Source: Acanthacorydalis orientalis (Eukaryota; Arthropoda; Insecta; Megaloptera; Corydalidae). Taken from it: DNA of 64,000 bases. This document shows positions 48,781-60,300 of the stretch, piece after piece; the stretch's first letter is position 1, and every line of letters begins with the position of its first letter. Made by a program: the position numbers and the translations under genes. The DNA lies in the NCBI GenBank assembly GCA_034766995.1, contig CM068317.1, forward strand, positions 17,111,154 through 17,175,153, given 5' to 3'. Below the pieces are notes generated by a model, which saw nothing but the letters and a program-made list of their open reading frames with translations, ran no database searches and had not been told where the DNA came from.

Positions 48781-49058
48781 CATAAATGCATACCAATATG
48801 CTTATATAAAAGTATGTATTTCCATAGTAGAGTACACAAAAATTATATAGAAAAATAATGAAATTACTTGATCCCAATAGTGAACGAAAAATTATTTACA
48901 GAATATAAAATCATTAATAAACTAATTATTGTATACACATTTTAAATATTTTTACAAAAAATAAATTTTCTAAAAGAAACATAAAATTAAAAAAATAATA
49001 TTGATACCAGCAGTTTCAATCTGTTATGATACTTTAACGAAACCATAATAATTTCGAC

Positions 49059-49060
<2 letters not shown>
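48776..49060. other. AT-rich spacer between two AT arrays
   Basis: Nothing recognised. Confidence 0.5.
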
Positions 49061-49101
<41 letters not shown>

Positions 49102-49108
49102 ACATACA

Positions 49109-49179
<71 letters not shown>
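49061..49179. repeat. Long (AT)n microsatellite, interrupted
   Basis: About 119 bases of AT units with ACAT and GTATACATACAT interruptions, among the longest internal arrays. Confidence 0.97.
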
Positions 49180-49184
<5 letters not shown>

Positions 49185-50185
49185 TATGTATAAAGTTTGA
49201 ACTTATCATAAATCAAGTCACAAAAACGCATTTCAACTTAACTATAAAAGTTTTAATTTGATAACGTTATAATAATTTTCTTGAGTAATTTTGAAACATG
49301 AACCAGCATAAAATTTAACAGATGTCAATGAAAATTTCTTTCCAAAAACGTAGAAATATAACGCTTTGTCATTTTATAACCAAGAAAATTTAAATTAATA
49401 TGTCATTACAGACTAAACCTTAATAAAATTTACAGAGCGCCAATGACCTTAGTTTGTTGACGTACCCTAAACCTCAAATAACTAAATTTAATAAAATTTG
49501 CATTACAAAAGTTCAAAAAATATTTAGTGAAAAAAAATTATGATCAATTTTTAAATGAATTTTGATAATTATTTTTCTATATATAAAAATAATTCCATTC
49601 TAAAATGTTCCTAAAACATTTCTTTTTATTTTTTGTGTTGACTACCTCCTCGTTAATGTTAAAAGCATGATAATGTCAAAAGCATCGGATATCTTATATC
49701 ACTTAAAACATGTTTAACTATTAACAATAGTCTTATATTCGAAAATTTAGAATTGAAGATACTTTTTTCTGATATTAAAATATATTTCTATTACATCCTT
49801 TAGTTTTATTTACTTTTATTGTGTTATAAATGTACCAACTTATATCAATACAGAAGATTTGTCTTATATTTACAATTATTAATAATTATGCTAAACATTG
49901 TGGTTGAAACTTAATTTATATTGATTACTTTAAAATCCAACATACATTACTACAACATATATTATTATAAAACTTAACAAAATATTAAACTAAAAAAGTA
50001 CAAATGTGGACCATTTTTAAACATATTATCATTATTGACCTTAACTGTGTATTTTTTTTTCAATTTTAATTTCATGACAAAGTTTTATGTAAGTCCATTT
50101 ATTTAAAAATCAATATGTTGAAATCTGAAACTTAATTTAACAATTAGTAGTCAAAAACACATTATAAATACAACATTAATATTTT
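49180..50185. other. AT-rich non-coding stretch
   Basis: Nothing recognised. Confidence 0.5.
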
Positions 50186-50470
50186 TCACCTTTTTTTATT
50201 TTCCAAAATATAGTATAAGGATGATAACAGTCCATTACTCTCTTGTATATGTTGAATATTTTTCTCAGTTATAGCCGAACAATATCTTCCAGATACTGGA
50301 CAGTTACTTAGAGCAACTTGTTGTCGAAAACGTGCAACCAAATGATTAATCATTGACTCCGAAGGTTCTGTTCGAACAATAAAATAACGACGATATGCTC
50401 CATGCATCAAAATAATTGAACGCTGATTTTCCAAATAAAATTCAATTATTTTGATTCGTTGCTATGTCAT
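50186..50470 (-). pseudogene. N-terminal HTH fragment of a Tc1/mariner-type transposase (DUF4817-like)
   Basis: The minus-strand open frame 50186-50434 reads ENQRSIILMHGAYRRYFIVR, TEPSESMINHLVARFRQQ and NCPVSGRYCSAITEKNIQHI, with RIKIIEFYL just upstream in frame. This follows the family order of an R-x-Y-R-x-H-F-N-V-R block, a PS-S-I--LV-RF-Q-GS helix, and a SGR----TEENI linker. The frame stops after about 80 residues and no catalytic domain follows, so it is a lone DNA-binding-domain fragment. Confidence 0.82.
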
Positions 50471-51159
50471 GTAAATTTTATGATAAATTCCCCAACTTTC
50501 ATTTATAAAATTCTAAAATGAACGGAAAAATCTTTTAAATAAAAAATTATTAACTATTCAAACCTCTTTATTGTTTTTGCGCCATCCTATATGATATAAG
50601 AAAATGTTATTTTCTTATAAAACATACTACTATATATTAAAATATTATTAAAAAATATTAAAAAAACTAAAAAGTTCAAATAAACAATAAATGCCAATCA
50701 AAAAAACTAAGGCTATGGCTTTCAAATGTAAGTTTTGAATTAAGACATTAAAAGAAACATGGCTAACAAATTTAATATATATATATATAATACAATTAAA
50801 AAACGAACAATAAAAAGTAAGTGCAATTAGAGTTATATAAGTTGAGATTTTTAACATTGTTATACAGAAACGAATTCGAATAATTTTAATAAAGAACTGC
50901 AGTCAAATACAAATAAGGCAAACGTAATATTTAAGAACAGTGAAGGATTGTTCTTTATTAGATCACATTAGAAACAAATGGATATAAAACATGTACAGTA
51001 TGATAGAAAAGAGAAAATATTACATATACAGAGATGGATCATACAGAAATAGGTGAAAAAACATTATTAACTAAAAGCAATGTAGCTATTTCAAAACAAT
51101 TTACTATACACCCATTATTAATGAACATTATGTTACAAAGTATAATGTCTAGTATCGTC
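50471..51159. other. AT-rich non-coding stretch
   Basis: A 69-codon minus-strand frame (50648-50857) is a Phe/Ile/Leu run typical of AT-rich chance frames. Nothing recognised. If the exon at 51166 is real this would be its downstream intron. Confidence 0.4.
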
Positions 51160-51161
51160 AC

Positions 51162-51338
51162 TTACATTTTTAATTCATCAGATAATCTGTTATCAGAGAG
51201 GTCTGAAATCTGTTCAGGAGAGTGAACATAAGAGTAATCCTCCAATTGATCAGTAATACTCACACAATTTATCTTATCTGTACTGTAAATACAAGCAACC
51301 CAGTTTTCTGTACATGGATTGGGTACAGTGAGTGGCAT
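51162..51338 (-). CDS. Unassigned exon-like open frame with splice donor
   Basis: The minus strand is open for about 66 codons (ATG at 51338, 58 codons from it to the TAA at 51162-51164). The residue mix is gene-like: MPLTVPNPCTENWVACIY, STDKINCVSITDQLEDYSY, VHSPEQISDLSDNRLSDELK. The stop overlaps a consensus donor GTAAGT (51165-51160, minus strand), so the real exon would end at 51166 in the middle of a codon, with the stop being intronic. Possible acceptors lie upstream (for example CCATGTACAG). Upstream on the same strand, 51361-51590 has another frame with short coding-like pieces (MIANLSAHIEWLYWPD; KGNMEFHVNGILFSAVM) but with stops. I do not recognise the protein. It could be a true host exon or a decayed gene. 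The start and both splice sites are inferred. Confidence 0.33.
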   Translation of the reverse strand: MPLTVPNPCTENWVACIYSTDKINCVSITDQLEDYSYVHSPEQISDLSDNRLSDELKM

Positions 51339-51952
51339 AGATCGATTATAAAATATATAACATTACCGCCGAAAATAATATTCCATTAACATGAAATTCC
51401 ATGTTCCCCTTGTACACATTTAGCTAAATAGATCCTGGTTTTTATGTCCGACATCCAGTAACATACTAATTATTAATATCAGGCCAATATAACCATTCTA
51501 TGTGGGCACTAAGATTGGCGATCATAGAAATTTTAAATGAAGCCAGAACAATAATTACTCTAATTACAAAGTGAAAATGAACTAGAAGAAAACTAAATTA
51601 TATTTACTGAATTGAATCAGTTTACAAAGTTACTTACAATAAATTAAATTATATTTTATTAATGAAGTCCAAACAGCCTGCCAATTACAATGTTACCTCT
51701 TCTATAGCTTGGTATGTATTTCGCTAAATTATAAGAATCAGTCATCCCCAATATAAATATTTTAAAGTTTATGAAATAAATAATGAATTACACTTTGCCC
51801 AAAAATTGTAATTTATGCAAAAATATAAAACACTGAACTGTAAATCTCGGGGATATGTTTAATGTCAAAATATAAATATATAAAAGTTTCTAATGCTTTA
51901 CCAAAACTTGAACTCTAACATAACAAAAAATATTTTAAAACCGCGGTTTCTA
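51339..51952. other. Non-coding or intronic stretch
   Basis: Apart from the coding-like minus-strand pieces at 51361-51590 noted with the exon candidate, nothing is recognised. A good acceptor-like string (TTTTCTTCTAG) lies on the minus strand at about 51592-51582. Confidence 0.35.
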
Positions 51953-53155
51953 TGAGGTTCGATTTATAAGTTTGATAAATTTCTATAAGATTGCGCCAAC
52001 ATTCATTTGGTAACGTTTACGTTCTACAGATGTTTAAAGCGAGCATTGTAGCAGATTCCGCAAAAATGGTAAAAACGAGATCCGTATAGTGATAACAAAT
52101 TTTTAATTGAAAAAGTCGACGGCTGCCTAGATCAAAGTGGAGTTGAATGAAATTCATGGGGATTCTGCACGACCGTTGAAGAGTATTTATTCCGCACGCT
52201 CTATTTCCCCAGTTGAGGTCACTACGTCGGTTGGTTGATTGGTAATTGGGATTTTATGGCGTCACCACATATCGTTGAAAAAATCCATGATATCGTTATG
52301 GAAAACTCCCTAATGAAAATGCACGAGATTACTGAGACTATAGGCATCTCAACTGAATGAGTGTACAATGTTCTGTACGAAAAATTATACATAAAAAAGC
52401 TGTGTGCGGGATAGGTACCTCGATTGTTGACTGTTGGCCAAAAAGGCACACGAAAGGACAATTTAACCCAGTGTTTAGCGATGTTTAATCGCAATCCGTT
52501 GGGCTTTTTTCCTCGATTGATCACAGTGGATGAAAGATGAATCCACCACTATACCTGAGTCGAAACAGAAGTCAAAGCAGACAACGACTAGAGAAAGTGC
52601 ACTAAAGCAGACAAAGTCCGTTTTGTCGGCTGAGAAGGTGATAGCTACCGTTTTTTGGATTCCCAAGGAATCATCCTGATCTACTACTTAACGACGAGTA
52701 GAACGATAACAGGAACCTATTATGCAGCGTTATTGAATCGTTTGAAAAATATTTCAAACAAAAACAGCCACAATTGGCGCACAAAAAATTAATCTTTCAC
52801 CAGAAGAACGAGCCGTCTCACAAATCGACTGTCGTAATGGCAAAATTGCACGAATTAGGATTAGAATTGATTCCTCATCAACCCTATTTTCCGGACTTGG
52901 TCCTGTGCGACTTCTTCCTTTTCTCAAACTTGAAAATTTGGCTCGGTGGGATGAAATTCTCGGCGAATGAGGATGTCATCGCCGCCGCAATGCATATTTT
53001 GTACAGGTTGAGAAAGCTACTTTTCCAAGCAGATGAAACAAATAGAAACTAGCTGGACCAATTGTATAGCCCTCAATGGAGACTATGTTGAGAAATTGAC
53101 TTCTCTAAAAAACAGTGTTTAACTTACCTTTTACCATACTTATCAAACGACCTTC
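51953..53155 (+). mobile_element. Irritans-type mariner, near full length, decayed
   Basis: About 1.2 kb, the length of a complete mariner. Transposase pieces in order, across frameshifts: VEKIHDIVMENSLMKMHEIT (about 52270-52330), STEXVYNVLYEKLYIKKLC, PRLLTVGQKGTRKDNLTQCL, FNRNPLGFFPRLITVDE (first catalytic D), LSAEKVIATVFWIPKESS, RTITGTYYAALLNRLK, then the open frame 52774-53052: KKLIFHQKNEPSHKSTVVMA (family FHQDNAPSH; the second catalytic Asp is now Lys), LELIPHQPYFPDLVLCDFFL (third D kept), NLKIWLGGMKFSANEDVIAA. Shares ends and leader with 29566-30384, but here the N-terminal half is retained. Inactive. Confidence 0.9.
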
Positions 53156-53274
53156 GTTATATATTTTAAATAGCACATTATTATTAGATGAAATCAATTA
53201 TTAAGCCAATTCAGTGATTATTCAAAAATTTTATTCATTCCTACGTATTTGTATATACATAAATATATAATTTA

Positions 53275-53322
53275 TGTATATATATATATATATGTGTGTA
53301 TGTGTGTGTTTGTACGTGTATA
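53275..53322. repeat. Compound (TA)n(TG)n microsatellite
   Basis: TA units followed by TGTG/TATG and TACG units. Confidence 0.9.
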
Positions 53323-53927
53323 AAATATAATGATGTATGCGTATACATGAGAACAAAGACCATGTGACGGGCGTTCATTTTTCGTTGAATTCCAGTTCCT
53401 GCTGCCAACAACAAGAAGGCGTCCGAAGTTATGAAATGCGTTCGTTCATTGCTCACCATGATCATTATTTTAATAAAAACCTTACAGTGCCCTGCTCTGT
53501 GACGTCATGCCGCTCGTCTCATTTTAAACTTTGGCGCACTTTATTTTCAATATAAGTCATTGAGTTTTAGCGGTCGGAAGGAAAACCTCTCCTGTAGTTT
53601 GCATTATAACTTTTGTCATCATATTTTTTTGCTGTATTGTAAATTGAATTTTTTTAATAAGAGTTTACTTTGTCTTCATACTTGCTTGTTAAATATTAAA
53701 ATATGTCAAATTTCTATTAAACTATAACTAAATAGATGCCCGGCAGCAAGTCAAAGGGATATAAAAAAGTTATTATTTCTGACATTTTTAGGTTATTATT
53801 TTTTATAGAAATCGTGTCACAATTTTAAATTACCTTGTCATAAGAAACTAAATAAGAAAGATATAAAAAAATAAGCAAAATAAGTGACAATATGTAAGAA
53901 AATTAATAAAGTATATAGAAAAATGAT
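53323..53927. other. Unassigned stretch with a GC-richer part at 53345-53600
   Basis: The GC-richer part holds a 72-codon open frame (53337-53555; includes HFSLNSSSCCQQQEGVRSYE) and a perfect TGACGTCA palindrome at 53500-53507, a CREB/ATF-type site. I recognise no protein. A host exon edge or regulatory block is possible. From about 53620 on the sequence is AT-rich with nothing to report. Confidence 0.35.
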
Positions 53928-53993
53928 TATATATACATACATGCATATTTATTACATACATACTTCCTTACATATATACATACATACATATGC

Positions 53994-54039
<46 letters not shown>
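53928..54039. repeat. Compound (ATAC/ATGC)n(AT)n microsatellite
   Basis: ACAT/ATAC-type tetranucleotides around 53930-53997, then about 20 AT units. Confidence 0.93.
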
Positions 54040-54041
<2 letters not shown>

Positions 54042-55390
54042 TGACGTAAAAATCATTATAGAATAATTAAATAAAAGATTATTGATCATTTTTGATTGTT
54101 GCTTATACATATTTCGATACTGATGTCAATATTATTTCATTCTGAATTATTTTTCTATCGCTAAATCATAACGATGTTGAAATTAAATAGTTGAAAACTA
54201 AAACCCAAAATAATAAAAATAAAAAGTATTATGTATTAAGAAGCGAACAAACTGCTGTTTAAAAATAAAAATAATTATTTCTTTCTAATTTCAAAAAGAG
54301 TTGTTTATTACTTATTAGAAAATTATGAGAACTAATTACATAAATTTAATTTTATTCAGCGGTAAAACATAGGTTTTGCTTAATTAGCTACATTATTCAG
54401 AGACCAATCAAAATTTTATTATATGATAAAAAATGACATTTAGTATATCTCCAAAAAAACACATTAATTAGTTAATATTTTTTCAAAACATTTAATTTGC
54501 ATCATTACATTATTCTGATTTTGGAATAATTTATTAATCATTTAAATAATGAAAGGCTTTTAATTGTTTAAAATAATATTGAGCAACTGCTCATAGTTAA
54601 TACGAGAGCACGAATTATTTGACATATTTTTTAATATCTAACCGAATTTCGTCACGCAGATGATCTGATCTCTGAGATGATCTCTTATAATTTTCATAAA
54701 TATTGAAAATGGTTTATTATTGAACGCCGGTACCCATCATGTGATACAAAGAGCACTTTCATAAGAAAGTTTGTAGTGTCACAAAATATAGGTATACAGG
54801 GCAAAATACACAGTTATCAATAGATCCTTTCTTACTTAATTCATATTAATAGACGGAATTACTAATGCGTTTCTACTCGTGGAACTGCATTTTATACTAT
54901 CACAAATAATCGTATAAATTGCCTTTATATTTTAAATACAATAATTCTTTGGTTTCATCAATACAAGGTGTATTCACTGTTCAAAATCTCATAATAAAAA
55001 CAAATCCACGCATTGGTATGACAAAATTTTTGTCATTTAAGAAATTTCAACAGTTTCAGATTTCTAAATTTATCGTCGATTAAAACTCGTGTCAATACAA
55101 ATACAGCCAGTGTAAAATTTTTCTGCAAATCATTGTTCGAGAAATGCGAATCATACTTGCTAAAAAATATAAACATTTTGTGGAAATCAATTCTATTAAA
55201 ACTTAATTTCATATAAAATATATTTAAACAATTAAAATGAAAATTATACCTCACTAAAAACCAAAGAATAATAAAATTTTATTTTTATATTAAATTATGA
55301 TCCACAAAAATTTCTCCCAATTTAACATTTTTTTTCAAAGAAATAAAAATTCAACAATTAAAAAAATGACTAGTAGAAAGATTAATAATT
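54040..55390. other. AT-rich non-coding stretch
   Basis: A short palindromic patch AGATGATCTGATCTC lies near 54658. The minus-strand frame 55033-55254 is not recognisable. Nothing else seen. Confidence 0.5.
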
Positions 55391-55433
55391 GTATATATAT
55401 ATATATATATATATAATATACACATATATACAT
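55391..55433. repeat. (AT)n microsatellite with ACACAT tail
   Basis: About 13 AT units then AATATACACATATATACAT. Confidence 0.93.
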
Positions 55434-55589
55434 ATTAGCCAACTATATGTTAAAACGGATTAAGCACTACAGTATCAGGCACGTAGCTTATAACTTTCGA
55501 CCCGCCAAGCTTCCTTTACAAGAGATGACTATGTAATTTACTACAAAAATCAGTAGAAGACGAACGAGTCGAAAACTGCACGTGTGACA

Positions 55590-55590
<1 letters not shown>
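55434..55590. other. GC-richer spacer between two AT arrays
   Basis: About 150 bases with several CpGs (for example TTCGACCCGCC at 55497). Possibly a remnant of a repeat; not recognised. Confidence 0.35.
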
Positions 55591-55649
<59 letters not shown>

Positions 55650-55656
55650 GTGTGTA
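55591..55656. repeat. Compound (AT)n(TG)n microsatellite
   Basis: About 27 AT units then TTGTGTGTGTAT. Confidence 0.97.
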
Positions 55657-56109
55657 TCTTTAATTTTGTCTTAAAAACTGATTATTATACTGTAATGTAT
55701 AGATGTACACATCACTGTTGATATATCATTCTGTTCTTACGGAAGATATAACGAAATTAAATGTCATTTTACTTTTTAATAATATTTCTCTAATTAAATA
55801 CGATTAAAATAACATACAGGATTATATTTTATATTTTTTGGTTCTCTGACGTCTTGTTTTTCTTTGTCAACTGCTTTTCAATCATCTTTTTTATTCCTTT
55901 TTCTTGTTCTTTAAATATTGTTTCAATCTTTCTATTGATTCCTTTTCAATCATAACAAACATTGTTTATATTTTGGTTTTCATTTTTCTGAAAATTCAAG
56001 ATAACTAACATATACAATCGGCTTTTAACTCGCGTTTAACGGTTTTCGATTTACTTCACGATAACAAATCAAAATATTGTACTTCTACACGATTTCGATT
56101 TGCAATATA
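55657..56109. other. AT-rich non-coding stretch
   Basis: Nothing recognised. Confidence 0.5.
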
Positions 56110-56765
56110 CTAGGTAACGTTTTTTAAGTCAAAGAAATTAGCTTTTTCGGAAACGTTCACCACAGTGGCTAGACCCTGAAAAGGCACCAAAACAGTTTCC
56201 TAAACCGAAGCTTTATGAATAAATATTGTGGTTACTGTTTGGTAATCGCAAGTTGCAACATTCACTATAACTACTTAAATCCTGGTGAAATAATAACTAC
56301 AGAAAAATATTGTTAGGGACTTGAAAAAATGCATGAGAAGTTGCATCCTTTACAACTAGCATTAGACAATCTAAGAGGACCAATTCTTCTTCATGAAAAC
56401 GCTTAACCACACCTCTTACAAATGACTTTAAAAAAATTAATTATAATGGGTTACGATATCTTACCTCGCCCACCTTATTCGCCGAATCTGTCTCCGAACG
56501 ATTATCATTTTTTTAAACATTTGAGTTTTTTTTTTTTGAAAAAAGGTTTCCAAGATCAAATATAAGCTCAAAGTGCTTTCGATGAATTCGTTAATTCCAT
56601 AACTCCAGAATTCTATCTTGTAGGAATAAACAAAATTGTCTCCCTTGGTAGAAATATATGCAGTTCAATGATCTTTATTTTGATTAATATACATAATTTT
56701 AACTGATATATGCGTCTTTGCACTCGGTACGTAAAAACTTCAATTGTTTTTATACCAACCTACTA
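56110..56765 (+). pseudogene. Cecropia-type mariner, C-terminal half of transposase and 3' end
   Basis: Reads across stops: NPGEIITTEKYC, GLEKMHEKLHPLQLALDN, LRGPILLHENA (family GPILLHDNARPH; the second catalytic Asp now Glu), LKKLIIMGYDILPRPPYSPN, LSPNDYHFFKHL (third catalytic D retained), AFDEFVNSITPEFYLVGINK. The order and spacing match SETMAR/Hsmar1-type transposases. The 3' end CAATTGTTTTTATACCAACC resembles the right termini of the deletion derivatives A-E. The HTH half and first catalytic D are absent or worn beyond recognition, the opposite of what copies A-E retain. Inactive. Confidence 0.87.
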
Positions 56766-56901
56766 GATTTGTGAAAGTTTATAGATTATTGTAGATCACT
56801 ACAGCTTTTATTTTATTTTAGTTTCATGTTGTTTCACTAGCCACATTTTATAAAATAATAGTAATAACTTTCATAATTAACTGTTTCTTTATTTTTTTCA
56901 T

Positions 56902-56902
56902 G

Positions 56903-56945
<43 letters not shown>

Positions 56946-56953
56946 TTATACAA

Positions 56954-56986
<33 letters not shown>

Positions 56987-57018
56987 CAAACATATATATA
57001 TATATATATATTTATACA

Positions 57019-57076
<58 letters not shown>
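56902..57076. repeat. AT array with a higher-order unit
   Basis: Within about 175 bases of AT units, the 12-mer TTTATACAAACA recurs three times (56945-56956, 56981-56992, 57011-57022), spaced 36 and 30 bases apart by AT runs. Confidence 0.95.
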
Positions 57077-57079
<3 letters not shown>

Positions 57080-57846
57080 ATGTATATAAGGTTAAAGTAC
57101 TTAAAATAATCTTATTAGTGAAATTATTTTGTTGTTAATTTAGTCTTATTCTTTATTGTTAATTAAATGAAACAATTCTGTTTTATTGTTAAAAAATTAA
57201 CCATATTAATTATTTATTTATAATAAATTCAGCAAGAAATTAATATGACACATTGTACGTTATTGAAGTGAAGAGAATATAATAATTATATACACTCTAC
57301 TGATATATTTTCTATCGTATATGAATAAAAGATATTCAAAGAGATTATCAAAAATATTATAGTAAGAATAAATATGAAAAAGTATCCCTGATTATTATGA
57401 CTTACCCAAAATCAATAGAACATTTAGTAACAAAATTATTGGAGCACTAACAACTTTATCACAATAAATTAACATACCAATATAAGTAGTGCTTATTACA
57501 CTGTCTCAAAACCAGTAAGGTATACAAAATGATATATTATAAAAAATAGGTTAAAGAGAAAAAAACTACAGAATATCACAGTAAACTAACCAATGAAATC
57601 GATCTTTATTATATTATAGTGAGATGCATTGGGTATACCCGGTTAAAGATCATTTTCCTCTTTTTTAAAGTTTTTAATATTGAATCTGGTTATCCATTTC
57701 TGATCATATTCATCATCAAGATTACAAAAAAGAGGATTCAAGAATTAAAACTAATCATAGTAAAATAAGATTTCAGAAATAATAAAATTTATTAGAAAGT
57801 AAATAAAAAATTTTTAATTATGTATAGATATTTTTTGAATAAAGTA
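57077..57846. other. AT-rich non-coding stretch
   Basis: Nothing recognised. Confidence 0.5.
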
Positions 57847-57871
57847 ATATATATATATATATATATATATA
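57847..57871. repeat. (AT)n microsatellite
   Basis: About 12 AT units. Confidence 0.93.
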
Positions 57872-58551
57872 GTTAAAGTCCTTTCAATCAATTTACAAAA
57901 ATATTTTCAAAATTACTTTTCGCAATTCCACCTAGTTTCAGTTTATGAGTACATTTTATGTGTAATAGTTATTTTATAAATTCAATAACAATTAAAAAAA
58001 TTAGAGAAATACAATAAAGTATCGTTATTAAAGAACAAACCTTAGCCAATCTAATATTTTTAGAGTATATTGGCAATAATACTAAAATCCAAACGACTGT
58101 CTCGTAAACGAAACTTCCCTATTAACTTAATTATTATATACGAAATTCCTGATTTCTTTTTGATATTGATTTTCCTGCAGTTCAATATAACACACAATAA
58201 CAGTTCGACAACAAAAAGATACCGTTGATGTAATGAAAAGTGTGTAAATTTTTCAGCAATTAACAAACTGTATAAAGGTCTGATTGATATTTGAATTAAT
58301 AAATAAAGTGTCTCATTTTTGATCAGTTAAGTAAACAACAGTATAAATTAGAAAGAACCGTGACCCGAAAAGGCTTTAAAAATACAATACAATTAAGGTA
58401 ATGTAATTGATTGAATTTCGGATGAAAAAGAACATCGAGATAAAGCGAACTTGAGTCGAGTGAAAATAAATCGTCAGTCATAAACGCGAATGGTTTGTTA
58501 TTTGAGACAATAGATGAATTTAACAAATGATTCAATAAATTCATTTTATAC

Positions 58552-58554
<3 letters not shown>
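57872..58554. other. AT-rich non-coding stretch
   Basis: Two minus-strand frames (58060-58266 and 58323-58544) have no recognisable motif. The second is slightly less biased (FMTDDLFSLDSSSLYLDVLF) but unassigned. Confidence 0.4.

Positions 58555-58593
<39 letters not shown>
58555..58593. repeat. (AT)n microsatellite
   Basis: About 19 AT units. Confidence 0.97.
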
Positions 58594-58596
<3 letters not shown>

Positions 58597-58995
58597 AATA
58601 TACATGTATTCTTTTTGTCATAAATATCTACTTTAAACATTCATTAAATTAAAAAGAGGTGTATTTAAAACAATCAAATAAAAATATATAAACTTACATA
58701 CGTGTACGTACATGTAAATAATTTCTTAAAGCTTAACTATATTTTCAAATATGATATTCCCTTCGTAAACTTTTTGCAGCGGATTTGCAGAAATTTACGA
58801 CACTGCCTTTAATTAAAGAAACTATGATTTATTTCGTTTCAGGCAAGGAATTTGAATCTAAGAGTTTAAAGTAATAAGCTTGTATGATGTAATTTACATC
58901 ATAATGTATACAATCAATTCTTTCAACCGGTTAATAATTAGAAAACAGTATATACTTTAAGAATGTATAAAAAATCAATTGAAGATTATATTATG
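58594..58995. other. AT-rich non-coding stretch
   Basis: A perfect inverted repeat ATGATGTAAATTACATCAT lies at 58884-58902 (arms ATGATGTAA and TTACATCAT). Nothing else recognised. Confidence 0.5.
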
Positions 58996-59022
58996 ATATA
59001 TATATATATATATATATATATA
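58996..59022. repeat. (AT)n microsatellite
   Basis: About 13 AT units. Confidence 0.93.
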
Positions 59023-59941
59023 ACAATATGTATTTACATTATGTTATTTAATCCTAGGATATATAACATAAGTTTTTTATAACTTGGAGACTATGTGATA
59101 GTAATTTTGTTTTCTATTTATTAAAAGAAATTCGTATGCCTTTTTATCTATGAGGATCACCGTTCTAGAAAAATAATTTATAAAAGAATTGTTTATGTTA
59201 TATAAATAAGATGGATATTTTGTACTCGCATAAGTATATAATGATAAATTTGTTATTGCATATATAACATTTTTTCATTTCTCTACGTTATGAATTTGTA
59301 AACTAACGTCTATAAAATACTATTCGGTTCATATTGTACATATCTCTTATAGAATGTATTATTTTTAAAAGTTGAAATTTTTGTGTTTTAAAATTAGAAA
59401 AAATACATATAACCGTTAAATATTTCTTCGTATATTACATTTATTATGAGTTATATTATTTTTTCAGTATATTGCATATACAGTTTTTGAAATTTTTTTT
59501 GAGATTTGTGAAGTGAAAAATATTTTATTTTTGAAACTTAACTTTAATCTTAAACAAAAAGCCTTTTAAAACGAATCATTGTAAAAAAGCAAATGGTTAT
59601 TTTTTTCTAAATACGAGGTTTCTAATCGAGAAACAGGTAATAAAATTCTTATGACATATATAAATAATATTTTAGATGATGATAATATATTAAAAAATAA
59701 ATAATTTCTAATTTTAAGTTTATCGCTCTAGTCTCAATTTAAGTCGTTTGTATATCACAAAGTATAAGACAGTCGTTAATTTAAAAATTAATATATTACT
59801 GTTTGAAATTACTTGTCCAATATATTCTTAACTGTCCATCTATGACTAATGTAAGGTATTGACAAATACTAATAAAAGAATGAATGAATTTCTACTTTCA
59901 ATTAAAAACCAGAACTGACAAAAAATAAACTATTATTGACG
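59023..59941. other. AT-rich non-coding stretch
   Basis: Nothing recognised. Confidence 0.5.

Positions 59942-60010
<69 letters not shown>
59942..60010. repeat. Compound (CA)n(TA)n microsatellite
   Basis: About 8 CA units switching directly to AT units. Confidence 0.97.
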
Positions 60011-60186
60011 CGTTAATATATAAAGAATAATTTTTCCTTTTTGTTCAAGTTACGATAAAGTCATTTCGGTGGACAATTTCAAAAGTGACTCTATTGAATT
60101 TTCGTAAAATTTTTACAGCGATAACGTCACACTACGCCCATACGCCAAGATTCAATTGAAACACGATCTCTCTAGGGTTCCTAACG

Positions 60187-60203
60187 CACACATACGTACA
60201 TAC

Positions 60204-60251
<48 letters not shown>

Positions 60252-60300
60252 ACATATATGTATATATATATATGTGGGTGTACATACATACATATTATAT
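60187..60300. repeat. Complex AT/ACAT/GTAT array
   Basis: AT units mixed with CATACGTACATACAT, AAACACAT and GTGGGTGTACATAC interruptions. Confidence 0.93.
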
